This document shows, one piece after another, positions 55,804-64,000 of a stretch of DNA of 64,000 nt (position 1 is its first letter; each line of letters starts with the position of its first letter). The position numbers were made by a program, and so were the translations under genes. The stretch is taken from contig NZ_CAMYKO010000004.1 in NCBI RefSeq assembly GCF_947259025.1, positions 1 through 64,000 on the forward strand, written 5' to 3'. A model generated the notes under the pieces. That model did no database searches, had not been told where the DNA came from, and was given only the letters and a program-made list of their open reading frames with translations. This DNA comes from an uncultured Methylophaga sp. Its GTDB lineage: Bacteria; Pseudomonadota; Gammaproteobacteria; Nitrosococcales; Methylophagaceae.

Positions 55804-55818
55804 TCAGCAAGGATTGTT

Positions 55819-56280
55819 ATGACAGCACAAACGCCACAATTTGTTCACTGCATGCTGATCCCGCTCAACCGGCATTATCTGCTGTTACCCAACAGCAGCA
55901 TCAGCGAGGTGATTCCGGTTACCGGTGTCAGTCAGGAACAGACTGACAGCGTCAATTGGCTTGGCTTTATTCACTGGCAGCAGGAGAAACTGCCGCTGGT
56001 TCGCCTGGAGCAGTTACTCGGCGATCAACCGGAGAGTGAAACCTCCAGCGGTAAAATGTGCATCGTCAACGGTATTAATCCTGAGGCAGGCCTCAACCGC
56101 TATGCCATTCCCTGCAGTGGTTCGCCGCAGTTGATTACTTTGAACCAGGCTGCCCTGCACCTGACTCATGACGACAATAACTCGCCTTATCTGCATTGTC
56201 AGATCAAAATCAGTAACAAAATTGCGCTGATTCCGAACCTGGATCATCTGGAAACCACGATACAATCACAAATTGCCTGA
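55819..56280 (+). CDS. CheW-like protein of the Chp cluster (ChpC-like)
   Basis: The 153-aa protein shows a diverged CheW fold (LIPLNRHYLLLPNSSISEVIPVTG, GFIHWQQEKLPLVRLEQLLG). It follows chpA by 15 bp, in the place of chpC in pseudomonads. An extra coupling adaptor to feed further receptors into ChpA is the likely role. It is the last gene of the operon. Confidence 0.8.
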   Translation: MTAQTPQFVHCMLIPLNRHYLLLPNSSISEVIPVTGVSQEQTDSVNWLGFIHWQQEKLPLVRLEQLLGDQPESETSSGKMCIVNGINPEAGLNRYAIPCSGSPQLITLNQAALHLTHDDNNSPYLHCQIKISNKIALIPNLDHLETTIQSQIA

Positions 56281-56356
56281 ATACAGTGGTTGAACGCGGT
56301 TAAAACAACGCTCATTGGTGCAGATTTTTGTACTCCAGATAGTTTAAGATAGCCGC

Positions 56357-58306
56357 ATGAACTGGATTAAAACACTGCCGTTTTGTCTGTTACTGCTATT
56401 ATGCTTGCCAGCCAGCCAGCTGGCGGCTGAGCCGCAACTGGAAAAACAGCGGCAAACCTTTCAACTGGCGCGCAAGGCGCTGGAAACCAACCAGATAAAC
56501 CTCTACCAGCAATTCTACGCACGGCTTGATGGCTATCCCCTGCAGGGTTATTTGCAATACTTGTATCTGCGCCATCGCCTGAATCATGTTTCAGCCAGTA
56601 CCATCAGCGAATTTTTGCAACAGCAGGATAATACTTTCTATGCCGAAAGGCTCCGGGCTGCCTGGCTCAAAAGACTGGCCAAACAGCAACGCTGGGAGGA
56701 TTATTTACAGTTTTACCGTGAACCGCAGTCGGCCGAGCGAGACTGCTATCGCCTGCAGGCTTTGCTGGCAACCGGTCAACAAAGCAAAGCCTTCGAACTG
56801 ACACCCGCCATGTGGCTGGTGCCACATTCGCAGGACAAAGCCTGTGATCCGGTATTCAAACGCTGGCAGCAGGCCGGGCTTTTGACCGAAGATTTGCGTC
56901 AGCAACGCATGATGCTGGCATTACGCGACAAGCAGTTTTCCATTGCCAGCTACCTGGCCCGCTCAGGCCCCCGTGCCACACAGGATCTGGCCTGGGTAGA
57001 GCGCTGGCAGAGCATTCACAGCAACCCGGCCTCCCTGCTGCGCCAGTTGCCCGCCCAGTCCCCCGCCGACAGTGGGCGGGTGACATTAGCCCGCGATGAA
57101 GCGCTGTCGCGTGAAATTCTGGTGCATGGCTTTAAACGACTGGCCCGACGTTCACCCAAAGACGCTTACAGTTACTGGCTAAAGCTGCGAGATCATTACC
57201 AGTTCAGTGAACAGGACCGCATCGAAGTACGCCGTGCTATCGGCACCTGGGCCGCACTGAACCGTGATGAGATGGCGCTGATCTATTTTGGCAATATTCC
57301 CGGTGGCGAATGGCAGGCCAGAGCGGCTATCTGGCAACAGGACTGGCGCGCCGCTCAGAAAGCCATCAAGCAGATGAATATTGATGAGCAGGGATCGACC
57401 CGCTGGCAATACTGGCTGGGCCGCAGTCAGGCGGGGCTGGGGCAACAGACTGCGGCCGAGCAGACCTTTGCCGGCATCCTGGGCCAGCGTGATTTTTATT
57501 CATTCCTGGCTTCCGACGCCCTGGGCCGCCCCTACGCCATGAATCATCGGCCAATAAGCACCAGTGATGCGCAGCTTGAACCGTTTAGACAACAACTGCC
57601 GGTGCAGCGCCTGCGGGAATTCTACCTGCAGGATATGATGCTGGAGGCACGACGCGAGGCCTATTACCAGTCGCAGTATCGCAGCGATGCTGAGCTGCAA
57701 ATGCTGGCTGAACTCACCCACCAATGGGGCTGGCATCACCAGACCATTGCCCTGCTGGGCAAGGCACAGTATTGGGATGCGCTGGATCTGCGTTTCCCGG
57801 TGATTTTTGACACTGATATGCGCAAAGCCGGACAGACCCATGGCCTCAATCCGTCCTGGCTGATGGCTATCGCCCGCCAGGAGAGTGCCTTCAATCCCAC
57901 CGCCCGCTCCCACGCCGGTGCGATGGGTCTGATGCAGTTAATGCCGGCCACCGGCCGGCAGATATCGAAGCTGATCAATCGGCCGCTCAAGCAGCTTGAT
58001 GAACTTTACCACCCCGAGCGCAACATTGAGTTGGGCAGTGCTTATCTGAAACGTATGCTGGATGAAAACCAGCATAACCCGGTGCTGGCCACCGCGGCCT
58101 ATAATGCTGGCCCACATCGGGTTCGCAAATGGCTGCCGTCCGAGCCGCTGGATGCAGCAATCTGGGCGGAAAATATCCCCTACAATGAAACCCGCCATTA
58201 CGTGCAGACGGTGATGAGCTATGCCGCGATTTTCGACAGTCAACGCAACCAGCCGGTTAAACCATTGTCAGAACGTATGCCTGCAGTAGAACCCAAAAAA
58301 CCGTAA
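56357..58306 (+). CDS. slt: Soluble lytic murein transglycosylase Slt
   Basis: This periplasmic enzyme cuts peptidoglycan to 1,6-anhydro-muropeptides. The 649-aa product has a signal peptide (ending near LAAE), a large alpha-superhelical doughnut domain (U/L domains, to about 480), and a C-terminal SLT domain (about 490-620) with catalytic Glu in IARQESAFNP, and the motifs GAMGLMQLMPAT and AAYNAGPHRV. It is close in length to E. coli Slt70 (645). It is 9 bp upstream of cca. Confidence 0.95.
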   Translation: MNWIKTLPFCLLLLLCLPASQLAAEPQLEKQRQTFQLARKALETNQINLYQQFYARLDGYPLQGYLQYLYLRHRLNHVSASTISEFLQQQDNTFYAERLRAAWLKRLAKQQRWEDYLQFYREPQSAERDCYRLQALLATGQQSKAFELTPAMWLVPHSQDKACDPVFKRWQQAGLLTEDLRQQRMMLALRDKQFSIASYLARSGPRATQDLAWVERWQSIHSNPASLLRQLPAQSPADSGRVTLARDEALSREILVHGFKRLARRSPKDAYSYWLKLRDHYQFSEQDRIEVRRAIGTWAALNRDEMALIYFGNIPGGEWQARAAIWQQDWRAAQKAIKQMNIDEQGSTRWQYWLGRSQAGLGQQTAAEQTFAGILGQRDFYSFLASDALGRPYAMNHRPISTSDAQLEPFRQQLPVQRLREFYLQDMMLEARREAYYQSQYRSDAELQMLAELTHQWGWHHQTIALLGKAQYWDALDLRFPVIFDTDMRKAGQTHGLNPSWLMAIARQESAFNPTARSHAGAMGLMQLMPATGRQISKLINRPLKQLDELYHPERNIELGSAYLKRMLDENQHNPVLATAAYNAGPHRVRKWLPSEPLDAAIWAENIPYNETRHYVQTVMSYAAIFDSQRNQPVKPLSERMPAVEPKKP

Positions 58307-58315
58307 ACTGTTGTT

Positions 58316-59542
58316 ATGCAAACGTATTTAGTTGGCGGCTGTGTCCGCGACAAATTACTGGGCCTGCCGGTCAAGGATCGCGACTGGGTCGTGGTCGGGG
58401 CCGGCCCCGATGAGATGCTGGAGCTCGGCTTTCGGCGGGTAGGTAAAGATTTCCCGGTGTTTCTGCATCCGCAGACGCAGGAGGAATTTGCCCTCGCCCG
58501 CACCGAGCGCAAAGCCGGTCGCGGTTACCATGGCTTTACCTTTTATGCTGAAGCCGATGTCACGCTGGAGCAAGATCTGGCGCGCCGCGATCTGACGATT
58601 AATGCGATTGCCGAGGATCCTGACGGTCTTATCATCGACCCGTATAACGGTCAGCAGGATCTGAAAGACGGCGTATTGCGTCATGTCTCCCCGGCTTTTG
58701 TTGAAGATCCGGTGCGGGTGTTAAGAATCGCCCGCTTCGCCGCCCGTTTCGGCTTTAGCATCGCTGATGAGACGAAGGCCTTGATCAGCAAAATGATTGC
58801 CGACGGTGAACTGGCGTATCTGGTGCCCGAACGAGTCTGGCAGGAACTCTACAAGGCGCTGCAAAGTGACAAGCCCTCGCCGTTCTTCACCAGCCTGCGC
58901 GAAGTTGGCGCCCTGGAAACGCTGTTCCCGGAAGTGGATCGCCTGTTTGGCGTGCCGCAAATCGCCAAATGGCACCCAGAAGTCGATACCGGGGTGCATG
59001 TGATGATGGTAATCGACCAGTCGGCCAGGCTGACTGATGATGTGTCGGTGCGTTTTGCCGCCTTATGTCACGATCTGGGCAAGGGCGTGACCCCTGCTGA
59101 TATTCTGCCCAGCCATAAGGGCCACGAAGCCACGAGTATTAAGCTGACCCGCGACCTGTGCCAGCGTTTACGCGCCCCCAAAGAAACCACGGCTTTGGCC
59201 GTGCGGGTGGCTGAATTTCATACCGATGTGCATCTGCTGTTTGAACTGGATGCCGAGCGGGTGCTGACCGTGCTGGAAGGCGTCGATAGCTTTCGCCGGC
59301 CGCAACGCTTTGAACAATACATGCTGGCTGGTGAAGCCGATTTTCGTGGTCGTCCCGGTTATGAAGACGCGCCAATGCCCGAGGGCGAAGCGTTCAGAGC
59401 CTGTTATCAAGCCGCTGCCGCAGTCACCGCCAGCGAGTTTGTCGAAGCCGGTCTGACCGGTATGGCAATCGGCGATGCAATCCGTCACAAACGCCTCGAG
59501 GTCATAGCACAAACGCTCGACAGCTACCGCCCCGCGGCTTGA
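58316..59542 (+). CDS. cca: Multifunctional CCA-adding enzyme
   Basis: Cca adds or repairs the CCA end of tRNAs. The 408-aa product has the class II nucleotidyltransferase start YLVGGCVRDKLLGLPVKDRDWVVVG with catalytic DxD (DRD), the RRDLTINAI motif, and a C-terminal HD domain (FAALCHDLGKG, about 243-253) typical of the gammaproteobacterial bifunctional form with phosphatase/phosphodiesterase activity. Notably the window's only tRNA already encodes CCA, so this enzyme would mainly repair. Confidence 0.96.
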   Translation: MQTYLVGGCVRDKLLGLPVKDRDWVVVGAGPDEMLELGFRRVGKDFPVFLHPQTQEEFALARTERKAGRGYHGFTFYAEADVTLEQDLARRDLTINAIAEDPDGLIIDPYNGQQDLKDGVLRHVSPAFVEDPVRVLRIARFAARFGFSIADETKALISKMIADGELAYLVPERVWQELYKALQSDKPSPFFTSLREVGALETLFPEVDRLFGVPQIAKWHPEVDTGVHVMMVIDQSARLTDDVSVRFAALCHDLGKGVTPADILPSHKGHEATSIKLTRDLCQRLRAPKETTALAVRVAEFHTDVHLLFELDAERVLTVLEGVDSFRRPQRFEQYMLAGEADFRGRPGYEDAPMPEGEAFRACYQAAAAVTASEFVEAGLTGMAIGDAIRHKRLEVIAQTLDSYRPAA

Positions 59543-59573
59543 ACCCTGACTGCCATCATGCTGGCATTCAGCC

Positions 59574-59612
59574 CTTGTAAGATCACAAGCCTGTCCCCAT
59601 ATCACGTATAAT
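59574..59612 (+). promoter_or_regulatory. Promoter and palindrome upstream of mch
   Basis: A perfect -10 TATAAT is at 59607-59612. The -35 place (59584-59589) is occupied by CACAAG, the right half of the inverted repeat CTTGT-AAGATC-ACAAG (59574-59589), a 16-bp dyad. This could be an operator or activator site in the first gene of the H4MPT cluster. The -35 itself is poor, consistent with activation. Confidence 0.5.
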
Positions 59613-59646
59613 TCGCCTATTTTTCATTTTCAATTTAGGACTTATC

Positions 59647-60630
59647 ATGAGCAGTGAACTCTCAGCCAACTGGACCAGCGTTAACGCTGCGTGCCAGCCG
59701 CTGGTCGATGCATTGGTAGCCGATGCACAGGCCCTCAACCTGGAAATCAGTACCCTGGAAAACGGTACCCGTATCGTTGATGCCGGAATCAATTGCACAG
59801 GCGGGCTGGAAGCCGGTCGCCGTATCGGTGAAATCTGCATGGGCGGCCTGGGTACTGTCACTCTCGGTACTAACAGCGGTTTTAATAACTGGCCCTGGTC
59901 GGTGAATGTCCACGCCAAAAGCCCCGTCCTGAGTTGCCTGGGCAGTCAGTACGCCGGCTGGAGCCTGTCGCATAAAAACGAAGATGGCCAGTTCTTTGCA
60001 CTGGGCAGTGGCCCCGGTCGTGCGCTGGCAGGCCGCGAGGAGCTATTCAAGGAATTCGGCTATCAGGACAAGGCTGACTCGACCGTGATTGTGCTGGAAG
60101 TCGACAGCCTGCCACCGGTCGAAGTCGCCGAGAAAGTCGCCGATAACTGCGGTATCAAGCCCGAAGATCTGACCTTTATCCTGACCCCCACTTCCAGCCT
60201 TGCCGGTGTGATGCAAATCGCCATCCGTGTGTTGGAAGTCGCCATGCACAAAGCCCATGAACTGCACTTCCCACTGGAAAAAATCGTCGATGGTTACGGC
60301 GTGACGCCGGTCGCACCACCGGGCGGTGACTTTATGACTGCAATGGGTCGCACCAACGATGCCATCCTGTTTGGCGGCCAGGTTCACCTGTTTGTCGATG
60401 CCAGCGATGAAGAAGCCAAAGAGCTGGCCGAGAAAATGCCCAGCAACACTTCCTCTGACTACGGTCGTCCGTTTGCTGAAGTGTTCAAATCCTATGACTA
60501 TGACTTTTTTAAAGTCGACGGCATGCTGTTCAGCCCGGGCAAGGTCATTGTGACCAATGCAAACACGGGTAAAAGCTTTACTGCCGGCGAACTGAACCAG
60601 GATCTGCTGAATCAGTCTTTCGGCCTGTAG
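59647..60630 (+). CDS. mch: Methenyltetrahydromethanopterin cyclohydrolase Mch
   Basis: Mch hydrolyses methenyl-H4MPT to formyl-H4MPT in formaldehyde oxidation. The 327-aa product has the family text: [51 protein letters not shown], and [23 protein letters not shown] near residue 220. This is a marker of H4MPT-linked C1 metabolism in bacteria. It is 6 bp before the orf5-type ATP-grasp gene and is the first of the cluster. Confidence 0.97.
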   Translation: MSSELSANWTSVNAACQPLVDALVADAQALNLEISTLENGTRIVDAGINCTGGLEAGRRIGEICMGGLGTVTLGTNSGFNNWPWSVNVHAKSPVLSCLGSQYAGWSLSHKNEDGQFFALGSGPGRALAGREELFKEFGYQDKADSTVIVLEVDSLPPVEVAEKVADNCGIKPEDLTFILTPTSSLAGVMQIAIRVLEVAMHKAHELHFPLEKIVDGYGVTPVAPPGGDFMTAMGRTNDAILFGGQVHLFVDASDEEAKELAEKMPSNTSSDYGRPFAEVFKSYDYDFFKVDGMLFSPGKVIVTNANTGKSFTAGELNQDLLNQSFGL

Positions 60631-60636
60631 GCACGC

Positions 60637-61548
60637 ATGAATCCACGCATCGTCATTTTTAACGACACCCACGGCTGGCACAGCGAACAATTATGCGAAG
60701 CGCTGAGCAGGTTGGGTATCGAGGCGGTGCTGACTGATCTGGCCGAATGTCGTATTGATCTGGATTCGCCCACCGGCCTGTCGATACCAGGTTTTGATGA
60801 TGAGCTGCCAGCCGCGGCAATGGTCCGGGGCATTGCCCCAGGTTTTCTGGAGCAAATCACGCTGCGCATGGATGTGTTGCATACGCTGGCCGAACTTGGG
60901 GTGCCGGTGTTTAACCCAGCCAGCGCTATAGAACATACCGTAGATAAAGCCCGCACCTCTCTCAGGCTGCATCTCGCCGGCTTGACCACGCCCAGAACCT
61001 GGGCCTGTGAAAACAGCGCGATGGCCACGAAAATTGTTGAATCGGAACTGACTGCCGGCCGGCCATTGGTGATGAAACCGCTATTTGGCTGCCAGGGCAA
61101 GGGCGTGGTGTTAATTGAGAGCCTGCCGCAATTCCACCAGCAACAGCCTATGGGTGAGGCGTTTTATCTGCAGCAGTACATTGCCCCGGAAACTGCAGGC
61201 GCCTGGCAGGACTGGCGTCTTCTGGTTATTGATGGTGAAGTCTGCGCCGCCATGTCACGCCGCTCCAGCCACTGGATCACCAATTATGCCCAAGGCGCCA
61301 GTTGTTTTGCTACGCCGGTCTCAGATGAAATGCGTTCATTGGCGCTTGCCGCCACTGAAGCCGTCAATGCCGACTATGCCGGTGTCGACTTAATCCGCGA
61401 CGCCGATGGCCGCTTCACCGTACTTGAAGTCAACAGTGTGCCAGCATGGAAAGGGCTGTATCAGGCGACCGGCGCCGATATTGCCGGCAGCCTGGCAATC
61501 GCCATTGATCAACGTATCAGGACAGCGCTCACTTCACATGCTGTCTAA
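60637..61548 (+). CDS. RimK-like ATP-grasp protein (H4MPT cluster orf5 type)
   Basis: The 303-aa protein has an ATP-grasp fold: PLVMKPLFGCQGKGVVLIES (ATP-binding, about 145-164), QQYIAPETAGAWQDWRLLVIDGEV, and GVDLIRDADGRFTVLEVNSVPAWKGLY (metal-binding end). Its location after mch matches orf5 of methylotroph clusters. Related RimK/MptN enzymes add glutamate to coenzymes, so a tetrahydromethanopterin side-chain role is likely but not proven. The last 11 bp overlap the orf7-type gene. Confidence 0.88.
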   Translation: MNPRIVIFNDTHGWHSEQLCEALSRLGIEAVLTDLAECRIDLDSPTGLSIPGFDDELPAAAMVRGIAPGFLEQITLRMDVLHTLAELGVPVFNPASAIEHTVDKARTSLRLHLAGLTTPRTWACENSAMATKIVESELTAGRPLVMKPLFGCQGKGVVLIESLPQFHQQQPMGEAFYLQQYIAPETAGAWQDWRLLVIDGEVCAAMSRRSSHWITNYAQGASCFATPVSDEMRSLALAATEAVNADYAGVDLIRDADGRFTVLEVNSVPAWKGLYQATGADIAGSLAIAIDQRIRTALTSHAV

Positions 61549-62407
61549 AGACGAAATAAGACAAGCGGTTTTCTGGGCCTCTGAGCAGGAAGTCATGGCA
61601 CCCAAGCCAGGCAATGTGAATTGTTTCAGTGATGGCCACAATATGGCGGTGCAAGACTTTATCCGCAGCGCTAGGGCAATTGCGCCAGTCATGGCCCAGC
61701 CCGGTCTCAGCGTCGGTCAACGTATTCTCCGAGCTGTTGAGGCGACTCGTGAGGTTGTTGACTGTAATACCAACCTGGGCATTGTGCTGTTGTTTGCGCC
61801 GCTGTGTTCAGCCGTAGAACGCTGCGAACGGTTTGATCAGTTGCCCGATGCGTTGTCAGCAGTCTTAGCACAACTGACCGTGGATGATGCGCGACTGTGC
61901 TATCAAGCTATCCGTCTGGCCGAGGCCGGCGGCCTGGGTAGCAGCTCAGAGCAGGACATCAGTGAAGAGCCCAGCGTGACTTTGCTGAACGCCATGGAGC
62001 TGGCCCGCGATCGTGATCAAATAGCCCTGCAATATGTAAGTAATTTCAACACATTATGGCAAGTTAGCCTGCCTGCATTGACAAATTCGCTCAATTCTGG
62101 GGAAAGTGTTGAATGGGCTACGGCTTTCGCGTATCTTAAACTCCTATCAGACGCTCCTGACAGCTTGATTTGTCGCAAGCAAAATCGGGAGACCGCAACC
62201 GCAGTGACCAATAAGGCAAAACAGCTTGTTTTTCAAATGAATAAAAACAGTAAGTTAAATACTTATTCAGCTCAACTCACTGCCTGGGATATCGAATTAA
62301 AACAGAAATCCATCAATCCGGGAACGACCGCCGATCTTGTCGCAGCAACGTTGTTGCTTTGGGCATTTGAGGATGGATTTTCTGCTGACAGAATTTCAGT
62401 ACCATGA
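61538..62407 (+). CDS. CitG/MdcB-like triphosphoribosyl-dephospho-CoA synthase family protein (orf7 type)
   Basis: The 289-aa protein shares with CitG/MdcB the N-terminal MAPKPGNVNCFSDGHNM motif and a C-terminal KSINPGTTADLVAATLLLWAFE motif. In C1 clusters this gene (orf7) is next to mch/orf5, so it is thought to work in methanopterin cofactor synthesis rather than in citrate lyase activation. The start at 61538 lies inside the end of orf5; the longer frame was rejected because it runs in an overlapped frame of orf5. Confidence 0.85.
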   Translation: MLSKDEIRQAVFWASEQEVMAPKPGNVNCFSDGHNMAVQDFIRSARAIAPVMAQPGLSVGQRILRAVEATREVVDCNTNLGIVLLFAPLCSAVERCERFDQLPDALSAVLAQLTVDDARLCYQAIRLAEAGGLGSSSEQDISEEPSVTLLNAMELARDRDQIALQYVSNFNTLWQVSLPALTNSLNSGESVEWATAFAYLKLLSDAPDSLICRKQNRETATAVTNKAKQLVFQMNKNSKLNTYSAQLTAWDIELKQKSINPGTTADLVAATLLLWAFEDGFSADRISVP

Positions 62408-62460
62408 TGCATTCAGCGGACGGCACTGAGCAGGTGATACGTTCCTTTATTACGTATAAA

Positions 62461-62483
62461 CCCTTCCTTGTCCGCAAGGAGGG
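62461..62483 (+). promoter_or_regulatory. Hairpin sequestering the fae ribosome binding site
   Basis: CCCTTCCTTG pairs with CAAGGAGGG around a TCCG loop, with one bulged T. The right arm is the fae Shine-Dalgarno sequence (AAGGAGG), followed by six A and the ATG. The stem would hide the SD unless melted or bound. Confidence 0.7.
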
Positions 62484-62489
62484 AAAAAA

Positions 62490-63050
62490 ATGAGCCTTTT
62501 TGACAATTTTTTTGGAACAGGAAAATATAACATGCCAGTTATCGATCGCGTACTTGTAGGTGAATCTCTAGTCATCGAAGACGGTGACCTTGACAACGTC
62601 GCTCACATTGACCTGATCATGGGCCCACGTGGCTCGGCTGCAGAAGATGCCTTCTGCCGCACTTTGACAGACCAGAAACAAGGGGTTAACGGTCTGTTGG
62701 CTGTTGTTGCGCCTAACCTGATGGTTAAGCCAGCGACTGTGATGTTCAACAAAGTGACCATCAAAAACATGAAGCAAGCCGTACAAATGTTCGGCCCGGC
62801 ACAGCGTGGTGTTTCCCTGGCTGTCGCTGAGTGTGTTGAAGATGGCACTATCCCGGCTGGTGAAGCGGATGACTGCTTCGTTTGTGTGGGTGTTTTCATC
62901 TCTCCAACTGCTGACAGCGATGAGAAAATCCAGGACTGGAACTATCGCGCCACTAAAGAAGCTATCAAACGCGCGGTTGCCCGTGAACCGAAAGCGGCTG
63001 ACGTGGTAGCGCAATACAAATCTTCTGAACACCCATTCGGTGCCAAGTAA
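62490..63050 (+). CDS. fae: Formaldehyde-activating enzyme Fae
   Basis: Fae condenses formaldehyde with tetrahydromethanopterin to methylene-H4MPT. The 186-aa product has the catalytic His in [13 protein letters not shown] (H39), [30 protein letters not shown] and [12 protein letters not shown]. It has a 14-residue N-terminal extension before the internal Met ([12 protein letters not shown]); ordinary Fae begins near that point. The ATG at 62490 has a strong SD (AAGGAGGG), while a second ATG at 62532 has AGGA nine bases upstream, so two forms are possible. It follows orf7 by 82 bp. Confidence 0.95.
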   Translation: MSLFDNFFGTGKYNMPVIDRVLVGESLVIEDGDLDNVAHIDLIMGPRGSAAEDAFCRTLTDQKQGVNGLLAVVAPNLMVKPATVMFNKVTIKNMKQAVQMFGPAQRGVSLAVAECVEDGTIPAGEADDCFVCVGVFISPTADSDEKIQDWNYRATKEAIKRAVAREPKAADVVAQYKSSEHPFGAK

Positions 63051-63068
63051 GATTTAAAGTTTAAGATG

Positions 63069-63098
63069 CACCGCCCTTCTCAGGAAGGGCGGTGTTCT
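63069..63098 (+). terminator. Terminator after fae
   Basis: CACCGCCCTT pairs perfectly with AAGGGCGGTG around a six-base loop, followed by TTCTT. The U-run is weak, but the stem is long and GC-rich. It overlaps the end of the convergent hisA-like gene. Confidence 0.75.
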
Positions 63099-63799
63099 TG
63101 CTCCAGCCAATAGGCCACGGACTGCCTGTCCAGTTGACCAGTGTGTAAAGCACTGGCAACCAATGCCCCTGTGACCTTATTTTTTTCCAGCGTTAGCAAA
63201 TCCCGCTGATCGCGAACCCCCCCCGCCATATACCATTGAATGTCATCACGGCAGGCCTGCAACTGCTTTAACCAGTCCACCGCCGGCCCCTGATTAGCAC
63301 CCACATGATCCAGACTCATCACAATGACTCTTTCCGGCCATAACTTCGACTTTTCTAGTAAACCGGGAGGCCCCAGCACGCGGCCATGATGCCGATCCAG
63401 CGACAGCACCAGTTTTTGCTGATTGTCCTTGTGGCTAAGCAACTCAACCTGTTTCAGACTTTCACTGCCAATCACCAGGCGCAGGTTATGTATTGTCTGG
63501 TAGGCCTCTGAATCTTGTTGCTGTGCTATCCCGCTATCCAGCCAGAACTCCACCTGTGGGAAACGCGCTGTTAAGTCCCGGTAAAATTCAGGCTGTTGAT
63601 GACCCTGCGTTATGGCATCCAGATCGGCAATATAAAATCGTGGAAACGGTAACCAGGCCAACAGATCAGCAATGACCTCTGCGGGCTCGGTGGCGGATGT
63701 CAGTTGTGACTCAAGCAAAGGGTAAGCCTGTCTGTCTCCCCCCCTGGCGTGAACCACCCTGCCACCCTGAATATCAAGGACCGGTATAATCTGCAACAT
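63080..63799 (-). CDS. HisA-like TIM-barrel protein of C1 cluster
   Basis: The 239-aa product resembles HisA/HisF in the start MLQIIPVLDIQGGRVVHARGGDR, in FYIADLDAITQGHQQPE, and in a C-terminal phosphate-binding-type GGVRDQRD. It is located in the H4MPT cluster, where a hisA-like gene is known in archaea and methylotrophs; participation in methanofuran/methanopterin synthesis is plausible but not established here. Genuine HisA is usually encoded in the his operon, absent here. The start is 15 bp from that of the divergent MfnD-like gene. Confidence 0.82.
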   Translation of the reverse strand: MLQIIPVLDIQGGRVVHARGGDRQAYPLLESQLTSATEPAEVIADLLAWLPFPRFYIADLDAITQGHQQPEFYRDLTARFPQVEFWLDSGIAQQQDSEAYQTIHNLRLVIGSESLKQVELLSHKDNQQKLVLSLDRHHGRVLGPPGLLEKSKLWPERVIVMSLDHVGANQGPAVDWLKQLQACRDDIQWYMAGGVRDQRDLLTLEKNKVTGALVASALHTGQLDRQSVAYWLEQEHRPS

Positions 63800-63814
63800 A
63801 ATGTAATCTGAGCT

Positions 63815-64000
63815 ATGACGATTTTTATCTACGAACATCTTACCAGCGGCGCGCTGGCCGACACCGTCTTTTCCGAAGGATTGCTGCGTGAAGGTGATTT
63901 GATGCTGCAGGCCATATGCCGGGATCTGCTGGTACTGGGGCATACACTTTGTGTCATGCGTGATGCCCGTTTGCCAGCCATTGAAGCCCAGCCCGAGCTC
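63815..64000 (+). CDS. MfnD-like ATP-grasp protein, N-terminal fragment (cut by window end)
   Basis: The first 62 codons read MTIFIYEHLTSGALADTVFS, then EGLLREGDLMLQAICRDLLV. The EHL...G.L...EG.L(M)LQA...DL pattern resembles the N-terminus of tyramine-L-glutamate ligase MfnD (methanofuran synthesis) and related ATP-grasp proteins of C1 clusters. The ATP-binding domain lies beyond the window, so the assignment is tentative. Its start is 15 bp from the divergent hisA-like start. Confidence 0.65.
   Translation, partial: MTIFIYEHLTSGALADTVFSEGLLREGDLMLQAICRDLLVLGHTLCVMRDARLPAIEAQPEL

Overview
The window looks like chromosomal DNA from an aerobic, methylotrophic gammaproteobacterium close to Methylophaga (Piscirickettsiaceae/Thiotrichales). 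This rests on three things: the 16S rRNA 5' end at the left edge; gene neighbourhoods typical of gammaproteobacteria (ruvCAB-ybgC-tolQRAB-pal-cpoB-queEC-tRNA-Lys, fxsA-groESL, pilGHIJ-chpA); and a tetrahydromethanopterin (H4MPT)-linked formaldehyde oxidation cluster at the right edge (mch, orf5, orf7, fae, a hisA-like gene and an MfnD-like ATP-grasp gene). The genus call is inference; no database search was possible. I saw no insertion sequence, prophage, toxin-antitoxin or CRISPR array, and base composition looks even throughout.

Layout. 1-790: 16S 5' end with promoter and boxA leader, then tRNA-Lys (minus strand). 870-14.7 kb: a long, mostly minus-strand housekeeping block (glnE, ilvE, yebC, ruvCAB, ybgC, Tol-Pal, queEC) with one small plus-strand gene at its end. 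14.9-18.2 kb: plus-strand accessory genes, including an uncharacterised PA2779/PA2778-like pair, a CsaA-like protein, an LprI-like protein and an alternative oxidase with a DUF6164-like partner. 18.3-20.9 kb: groESL and fxsA, each with a sigma32-type promoter. 21-26.1 kb: a phosphate-selective porin behind a triple Pho box, a calcium-loop beta-propeller protein, and an EAL/GGDEF protein whose start codon lies just after an intrinsic terminator. 26.1-35.1 kb: arsC, an SH3 protein, and a Fur-controlled haem uptake locus with divergent arms plus an ABC exporter. 35.1-35.3 kb: a nested inverted-repeat element. 35.3-44.3 kb: ilvD, argA, a GMC dehydrogenase pair, an exported protein with a duplication remnant, rppH, a HAD phosphatase and a solitary gatB. 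44.5-56.3 kb: a FIST sensor, gshA and the Pil-Chp twitching chemosensory operon. 56.3-59.5 kb: slt and cca. 59.6-64 kb: the H4MPT C1 cluster, cut by the window end.

How the parts fit together. Formaldehyde made during methylotrophic growth would be condensed with H4MPT (Fae) and processed through Mch. Phosphate (Pho box) and iron (Fur box) acquisition loci are separately regulated. Surface motility is run by Pil-Chp, with a c-di-GMP enzyme encoded elsewhere in the window. Three perfect TGTGA-N6-TCACA palindromes suggest a CRP/Vfr-like regulator. The most interesting unexplained items are the structured leader or small RNA before the EAL/GGDEF gene, the sixfold TGVERYL-type motif in ChpA, the hairpin that buries the fae ribosome binding site, and the nested inverted repeat at 35.1 kb.
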